Below, piece by piece: positions 31,354 through 35,546 of a stretch of 35,546 bases of DNA (its first letter is position 1; the number at the start of each line of letters is the position of its first letter). The translations under genes were made by a program, and so were the position numbers. The DNA is taken from the NCBI GenBank assembly GCA_964480635.1, contig CAYZQE010000015.1, positions 1 through 35,546 of the forward strand. Reading direction: 5' to 3'. The notes under the pieces were generated by a model. It made no database searches. It saw only the letters and a program-made list of their open reading frames with translations, and was not told the DNA's origin. The DNA comes from CAYZQE01 sp964480635 (GTDB taxonomy: Bacteria > Pseudomonadota > Gammaproteobacteria > GCA-001735895).

Positions 31354-31807
31354 TTACTAACTCTAATATTTGTGCAGCATGGCCATCAGCTACTACGCCA
31401 TATTCAGCATGTTGCAATATCCCCGATTTATCAATGATAAACGTTGAGCGTACAATGCCCATTTTCTTAACGTCATTGTTTTCTTTTTCTTGCCATACGC
31501 CATACGCGTCACATAGCTCGCCATTAGTATCGGCAAGCAAAGAAATTTTGTAGTCAAATTTATCAATGAAAGCTTGATGAGATTCAGATGAGTCTTTGCT
31601 TACGCCTAAAATAACGGTGTCCGCTTTAGTAAAGTCGTCAACTAAAGCCGTAAATTGGTTGCCTTCAATTGTGCAGCCTGGGGTGTCATCTTTAGGATAA
31701 AAATATAAAACAATGTTCTTTTTATCCGCATAATCATTGAGATTGATGGTTGTTTCTTTTTCATTTAGAACTGAAAAATTAGGGGCGCTTTGATTTTTTT
31801 GTAGCAT
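31343..31807 (-). CDS. bcp: Thioredoxin-dependent peroxiredoxin Bcp/PrxQ
   Basis: A 154-residue peroxiredoxin. FYPKDDTPGCTIEG holds the peroxidatic Cys45. The resolving Cys five residues on in E. coli Bcp (C50) is Asn here. The only other Cys is C99 in NGELCDAYGVW, which may act instead, as seen in some PrxQ subtypes, or the enzyme may be one-Cys. VRSTFIIDKSGIL and SESHQAF are further signatures. It reduces peroxides in the cytoplasm. Divergent from mutY. Confidence 0.93.
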   Translation of the reverse strand: MLQKNQSAPNFSVLNEKETTINLNDYADKKNIVLYFYPKDDTPGCTIEGNQFTALVDDFTKADTVILGVSKDSSESHQAFIDKFDYKISLLADTNGELCDAYGVWQEKENNDVKKMGIVRSTFIIDKSGILQHAEYGVVADGHAAQILELVKDL

Positions 31808-31880
31808 AATAAGTCTCTCATATTTATTGTTCGCGTATCCTAACCGAATAAGTCATTTATTAACCTTATTTTTTAAGCCT

Positions 31881-32945
31881 TTGAAAACAATTTCAGTAAC
31901 GCAGTCAAAACAATTTTCAAAACGAATTTTAGTATGGTTCGAGCAATATGGGCGGCATAATTTGCCTTGGCAAATAGAGCCAAATGCTTATCGAGTGTGG
32001 CTGTCCGAAATTATGTTGCAGCAAACTCAGGTTGTCACTGTGATAGCTTACTATCAGCGCTTTCTCGTTAAGTTCCCTACGTTACAAAGCCTTGCTGCGG
32101 CATCTCTTGATGATGTATTGGCTTTATGGGCAGGTTTAGGTTATTACGCAAGAGCGCGTAATTTACATAAAACGGCACAATTAGTGTGCAATGATTGGCA
32201 AGGCGACTTTCCAAACAGTGTTGAAGGCATGCAATCCCTACCAGGTATCGGGCGGTCAACAGCCGCTGCTATTTTAACGTTTGCTAAGCAGCAGTCACAC
32301 CCCATTTTAGATGGCAATGTGAAACGAGTGATAGCGCGACATTATGAGGTTAAAGGGTGGTCAGGTAATTCGACAACTTTAAAAGAGCTTTGGCATCTAT
32401 CAGAAAATTTAACGCCGGATAAGCAAACAGCAAACTTTAATCAAGCGATGATGGATATGGGTGCAACGGTTTGTACCCGTTCTAAGCCTAAGTGTTTGGA
32501 ATGTTGCATTAATAGCACATGCTTAGCGTATAAGAATGAAAGTTGGTCGCAATACCCAAGCTCTAAACCTAAAAAGAAAAACCCATTAAAGCAGGCATAC
32601 TTGGTGATGCTCAAGCATCAAGATTCGGTATATTTAGAAAAGAGGCCAGCCAGCGGTATTTGGGGCGGTTTATGGAGTTTACCTGAGTTTGATAATCAAC
32701 AAGCCGCAGAACAATGGTTAAGGGTGCAAGCCAAAGAGGTGGATAAGGCGCAATTAAGTGTTTATGAAAATGAATTGCTGCACAAATTTTCACATTACGA
32801 TTTTAAAATTCACTTACTAGTCTATCAAACAGATAAGTTATTGGGTCAGATAAACGAACGACAAACGTTAATGTTAAATGCTCAACAGTTAGCAGAGGTA
32901 GGCTTGCCAACCCCCATTAATACGTTGTTAACGCGTTATTTTTAG
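31881..32945 (+). CDS. mutY: A/G-specific adenine glycosylase MutY
   Basis: A 354-residue enzyme if started at TTG 31881; no ATG is near and the frame is open further upstream, so the start is uncertain. Motifs are VWLSEIMLQQTQVVTVIAYY with the catalytic Glu, the helix-hairpin-helix LPGIGRSTAAAI, the catalytic Asp in ILDGNVKRVIARH, and the Fe-S ligands C-x6-C-x2-C-x5-C in CTRSKPKCLECCINSTC. The C-terminal domain resembles MutT/NUDIX (KRPASGIWGGLWSLPEF) and reads 8-oxoguanine. It removes adenine opposite 8-oxoG. Convergent with the flavoprotein gene, overlapping by four bases. Confidence 0.92.
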   Translation: MKTISVTQSKQFSKRILVWFEQYGRHNLPWQIEPNAYRVWLSEIMLQQTQVVTVIAYYQRFLVKFPTLQSLAAASLDDVLALWAGLGYYARARNLHKTAQLVCNDWQGDFPNSVEGMQSLPGIGRSTAAAILTFAKQQSHPILDGNVKRVIARHYEVKGWSGNSTTLKELWHLSENLTPDKQTANFNQAMMDMGATVCTRSKPKCLECCINSTCLAYKNESWSQYPSSKPKKKNPLKQAYLVMLKHQDSVYLEKRPASGIWGGLWSLPEFDNQQAAEQWLRVQAKEVDKAQLSVYENELLHKFSHYDFKIHLLVYQTDKLLGQINERQTLMLNAQQLAEVGLPTPINTLLTRYF

Positions 32946-34075
32946 CGATAAGGTTTTAGGTACATCTTCTCGAAAAATATCTTAGCCCAATGTAATGGCA
33001 CCATTTTCATCATAAAAGATTTAATCCAAGAGTCTTGCGCTCTAAAAACTAGGCTGCCACTGTTTAATGTATCAATAATGCAAATTAGCTCTGTTTTAAA
33101 AGTTGCTGTGGGTGTTTTGTTATCAAGTACGGCTATACAATTTTTAGCCGCTGCTTCTGCTTGTAAGTCGGCCATATGTGCTTGTTTAGGCTTCCATTCA
33201 GGCCCCGGGAAACTGCCTGCATCACCAGCCACGTAAATAAACTCTTCATTTTCGACGGATGCTGTTTTGGTGCCTTTAAAAAAGCCACCTTCAGATAATG
33301 CTAAGCCAGAGTCTTGCGCCCAAGCAGGGCCTGTCATGCCTGGAATAAATAAGATGAGGTCAGCATTAAATTCGGTTGTTTCTGTTGTAATAGACGCTGC
33401 AGTAAATTTTTTCATTTTACTGCCAAGATGGGTACTTATATGACGCTTTTTCATTTCGCCCAAAATACGGTCAACGGCTTTATCACCCAATCTTTGGCCG
33501 GGGCGAGCAGCGGGGCTAAAAAAAATTAAATTAAATTTATCTCTACGACCTTGTTGGCGCAATAAGGTATCAACACCAAATAAAAATTCAAATACTGGGC
33601 CACCACGCATAGCAGAAGGCTCTTTGGGGTTGCCAGAAAAGCCAAAGGCAATGGTGCCAGAATCTAAGGCCGCTAGTTTATCACTAAAGGCTTTAGTGTC
33701 GTCCCATCCTGCACAAACAACACAAGCATTTTCGATGCCAGGTAATTTGCGGATATATCGGCCACCACTCGCAATAATGAGGGCATCATAAGCAATGTCA
33801 TCGGCATCAGTGTTTAGAATTTTTTGTTCTTTATCAATGCCGGTGACGCTGCCTTGAATGAAATCAACATGATGACGTTGATAAAATTTTTGTAAGGGGA
33901 CGATAAGATCATCATGGCTACGTTTGCCAGCAGGCACCCAAATGAGGCTTGGAAAATAAAATAATTCGGGTTTAGGTGAGATGACAGTGATTTTTCCGTC
34001 GAAACCTTGTTTGCGAAGTGTACGAACAGCGGTACAGCTGCCAAACCCTGAGCCTGCAATGACAATATGAGACAT
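32942..34075 (-). CDS. Sulfide:quinone oxidoreductase-like FAD flavoprotein
   Basis: A 377-residue flavoprotein. The N-terminal dinucleotide fold is IVIAGSGFGSCTAVRTLRK; ATG-like ALIIASGG (98-105) and VAGDAGSFPGP (282-291) are further FAD-binding elements. Overall it resembles the SQR and flavocytochrome c family. In place of the segment with the second catalytic Cys of typical SQR it has SGNPKEPSAMRGGPVFEF, without Cys. C118, C121 and C332 remain. It may therefore be an SQR-like enzyme of a divergent type rather than a canonical sulfide oxidase. It precedes dsbA on the same strand in a possible redox cluster. Confidence 0.75.
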   Translation of the reverse strand: MSHIVIAGSGFGSCTAVRTLRKQGFDGKITVISPKPELFYFPSLIWVPAGKRSHDDLIVPLQKFYQRHHVDFIQGSVTGIDKEQKILNTDADDIAYDALIIASGGRYIRKLPGIENACVVCAGWDDTKAFSDKLAALDSGTIAFGFSGNPKEPSAMRGGPVFEFLFGVDTLLRQQGRRDKFNLIFFSPAARPGQRLGDKAVDRILGEMKKRHISTHLGSKMKKFTAASITTETTEFNADLILFIPGMTGPAWAQDSGLALSEGGFFKGTKTASVENEEFIYVAGDAGSFPGPEWKPKQAHMADLQAEAAAKNCIAVLDNKTPTATFKTELICIIDTLNSGSLVFRAQDSWIKSFMMKMVPLHWAKIFFEKMYLKPYR

Positions 34076-34098
34076 AGTATTAATGACCTTTTAAATGT

Positions 34099-34716
34099 TT
34101 ATTGACGCTCTAAGCCAACAAGATAATCTAATATTTTTAACATACGGCTATAGCTTCCTGCATGAGAGCCAGAGGTAATATATTTACCGTTAACTATGAC
34201 AGAGGGTACGCCGCTAACACCGTATTTACGTTCTTTTTTGCCATTTTTGCGTAATTTAGTTTCAACAGTAAATGAATTAAAAGCCTTTTTGAACTGTTCT
34301 TTATCAACGCCAAATTGCGCAACAAAATTAGCCATGCTGTCACGGTTAGATAAACGTTTATTTTTAATGTGAATGCCATTGAAAATTTGTGCATGGACTA
34401 AATCAAGCTTACCCATTTGCTGTAAAGCGTAATAAGCGCGCGCATGATTAACCCAACTAGGGTTTAACGTAGATGGAATTTGTTCAAAAGTGACATCACT
34501 GGCAATGGTTTTTTTCCATTGGTTAGCATACGGCTCAAAACGAAAGCAATGAGGGCAGCCATACCAAAATAATTCAGTGACCACAATTTTGGAAGAATCG
34601 GATGTTTTAACGGGGTTTTCTATGGTGGTGTAATCAACGCCTTCAGTAAAGTCTTCTGCCCACGAATTGGGTAGCGCGAACATAAGTAAAAAAAGAGGTA
34701 AAAGTAGTTTTTTCAT
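34099..34716 (-). CDS. dsbA: Thiol:disulfide interchange protein DsbA
   Basis: A 205-residue protein. The signal peptide MKKLLLPLFLLMFALPNSWA is followed by VTELFWYGCPHCFRFEPYA with the CPHC active site (C54, C57) and GVSGVPSVIVNGKY with the cis-Pro loop. An inserted helical domain lies between. It introduces disulfides into exported proteins in the periplasm. The arrangement cytochrome c4 then dsbA is common in gammaproteobacteria. A Shine-Dalgarno AAGGAACC precedes its ATG. Confidence 0.95.
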   Translation of the reverse strand: MKKLLLPLFLLMFALPNSWAEDFTEGVDYTTIENPVKTSDSSKIVVTELFWYGCPHCFRFEPYANQWKKTIASDVTFEQIPSTLNPSWVNHARAYYALQQMGKLDLVHAQIFNGIHIKNKRLSNRDSMANFVAQFGVDKEQFKKAFNSFTVETKLRKNGKKERKYGVSGVPSVIVNGKYITSGSHAGSYSRMLKILDYLVGLERQ

Positions 34717-34800
34717 AAGTTTAGGTTCCTTGAGTGTTAATGATGACGTTTAGGACTATTAGAAAGCCTAAAAGTTTAATGTAAATGTTGCAGACAAAAA

Positions 34801-34833
34801 AACCTCCATTGATGACATCAATCAATGGAGGTT
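34801..34833 (-). terminator. Bidirectional terminator after cytochrome c4
   Basis: Stem AACCTCCATTGAT (34801-34813), seven-base loop, stem ATCAATGGAGGTT (34821-34833). Runs of A before and T after make it a terminator for either strand; the minus transcript comes from the cytochrome gene. It separates cytochrome c4 from dsbA. Confidence 0.9.
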
Positions 34834-34842
34834 TTTAGGGTG

Positions 34843-35457
34843 TTACTTAATGCCGGCGATGTAAGCTGCAACAGCATCCATTTCTGCTTTAGACATGCGT
34901 TTAGCAAGATTACGCATCATTTTACCCGAATCGTTTGTGCGTGAGCCATTTTTAAATTTATCAAGTTGATCAGAGATATAGTCAGCATGTTGTCCTTTTA
35001 ACGAAGGATAAGCAGCAGGGCCATTGCCGGTGCCTTTAGGACTGTGGCAACCCATGCATGAGGCGACTGAGATTTCTGTGATGCCACCACGGTAAATGTT
35101 TTCACCTTGAGCTAAAAGCGCATCATTAAAGGGGGCTTCTGAAATAGTTTGAGCAGCATAGTAAGCAGAGATGTTAGCAATATCATCATCAGATAAGGCC
35201 GCAGACATACCTTGCATGGTAGGATCAAGGCGCTTACCAGATTTGTAATCATTTAACTGTTTAGTAATATAAGAGGCGTGTTGACCAGCTAATTTTGGCC
35301 AAATAGCAACAGCACTATTTCCATCAGCACCATGACAACCAGCACAAACCGCTGTTTTTGCTTTGCCAGCTTCGATGTCGGCTGCCATAACAGGATTAAA
35401 GGCGATTAAGGCAGATACACCTAAGATAAAGGCTCCACTAATTTGAGCTAGTTTCAT
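34843..35457 (-). CDS. Diheme cytochrome c4
   Basis: A 204-residue protein from ATG 35457, which has AGGAGA seven bases before it; the frame is open further upstream without signal. The signal peptide is MKLAQISGAFILGVSALIAF through VMA. Two class I heme sites are CAGCH (38-42) and CMGCH (134-138), with Met ligands in DPTMQGM and SGKMMRNLAKRM. The duplicated-domain architecture of about 200 residues is cytochrome c4, a periplasmic electron carrier between the quinol pool and oxidases. With dsbA it forms a cluster often found beside engB. Confidence 0.93.
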   Translation of the reverse strand: MKLAQISGAFILGVSALIAFNPVMAADIEAGKAKTAVCAGCHGADGNSAVAIWPKLAGQHASYITKQLNDYKSGKRLDPTMQGMSAALSDDDIANISAYYAAQTISEAPFNDALLAQGENIYRGGITEISVASCMGCHSPKGTGNGPAAYPSLKGQHADYISDQLDKFKNGSRTNDSGKMMRNLAKRMSKAEMDAVAAYIAGIK

Positions 35458-35546
35458 GAAAAATTCTCCTAAAAGATTTGGTAAATAAAAATTGGCGCGA
35501 TATATACCACACAAGGTATAAATGATCAATAAAAACCCAGTTTTAG

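Noticed and set aside
1..35546. CRISPR arrays, tRNA or rRNA genes
   Set aside because: No regularly spaced repeats and no cloverleaf or rRNA-like sequence were recognised in the gaps between genes.

Overview
The window is typical gammaproteobacterial chromosome: AT-rich, gene-dense and mostly vertically inherited. It shows lptM-lysA-dapF-DUF484-xerC-hslV-hslU in one run, hisB-H-A-F-I-E followed by tatA-B-C, a CpxRA-like two-component system, SoxY/SoxZ, a TauE/SafE permease, a diheme cytochrome c4 and a DsbA. Together these suggest a sulfur-oxidising gammaproteobacterium, free-living or symbiotic; the species cannot be fixed from the sequence. A run of exactly 100 N inside hisH marks a scaffold gap, so this is a draft assembly.

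Layout. 1-4.3 kb: a transposon-like repeat at the left edge, a DUF4282 membrane protein, a membrane-anchored kinase-pseudokinase, a TauE/SafE permease, a GST and a VF530-type protein. 4.4-7.4 kb: DEAD-box helicase deaD, then a 336-bp tandem duplication that captured the 3' end of arfB. 7.4-9.9 kb: slyD, a DUF4124 protein, a wrecked TauE/SafE gene and soxZ/soxY. 10.0-16.4 kb: the lysine/peptidoglycan, recombinase and HslVU protease operon-like block, ending with a DUF971 gene. 16.6-18.7 kb: a second copy of the left-edge repeat, an HDOD signalling protein and engB. 18.7-22.4 kb: a structured RNA, a Spy-like protein with its response regulator and kinase, and a DinJ/YafQ-type toxin-antitoxin pair. 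22.4-25.7 kb: ttcA, a second regulatory RNA, pip, dtd and a DUF3530 hydrolase. 25.8-31.3 kb: his and tat genes. 31.3-35.5 kb: bcp, mutY, an SQR-like flavoprotein, dsbA and cytochrome c4.

How parts connect. SoxY has a twin-arginine signal, so it would need the TatABC system encoded here. DsbA, cytochrome c4, the SQR-like flavoprotein and the Spy-like chaperone are envelope or redox functions.

The least ordinary content lies between genes. One candidate RNA (about 23233-23391, minus strand) carries seven ANGGA motifs, one in its terminator loop, as in CsrB/RsmZ RNAs. Another (about 18722-18866, minus strand) has C-rich hairpin loops and sits convergent to engB, the position held by Spot 42 and ErsA in other gammaproteobacteria. 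The toxin-antitoxin pair is flanked by a decayed copy of the ttcA 3' end and the intact one, as if a small element had inserted there.
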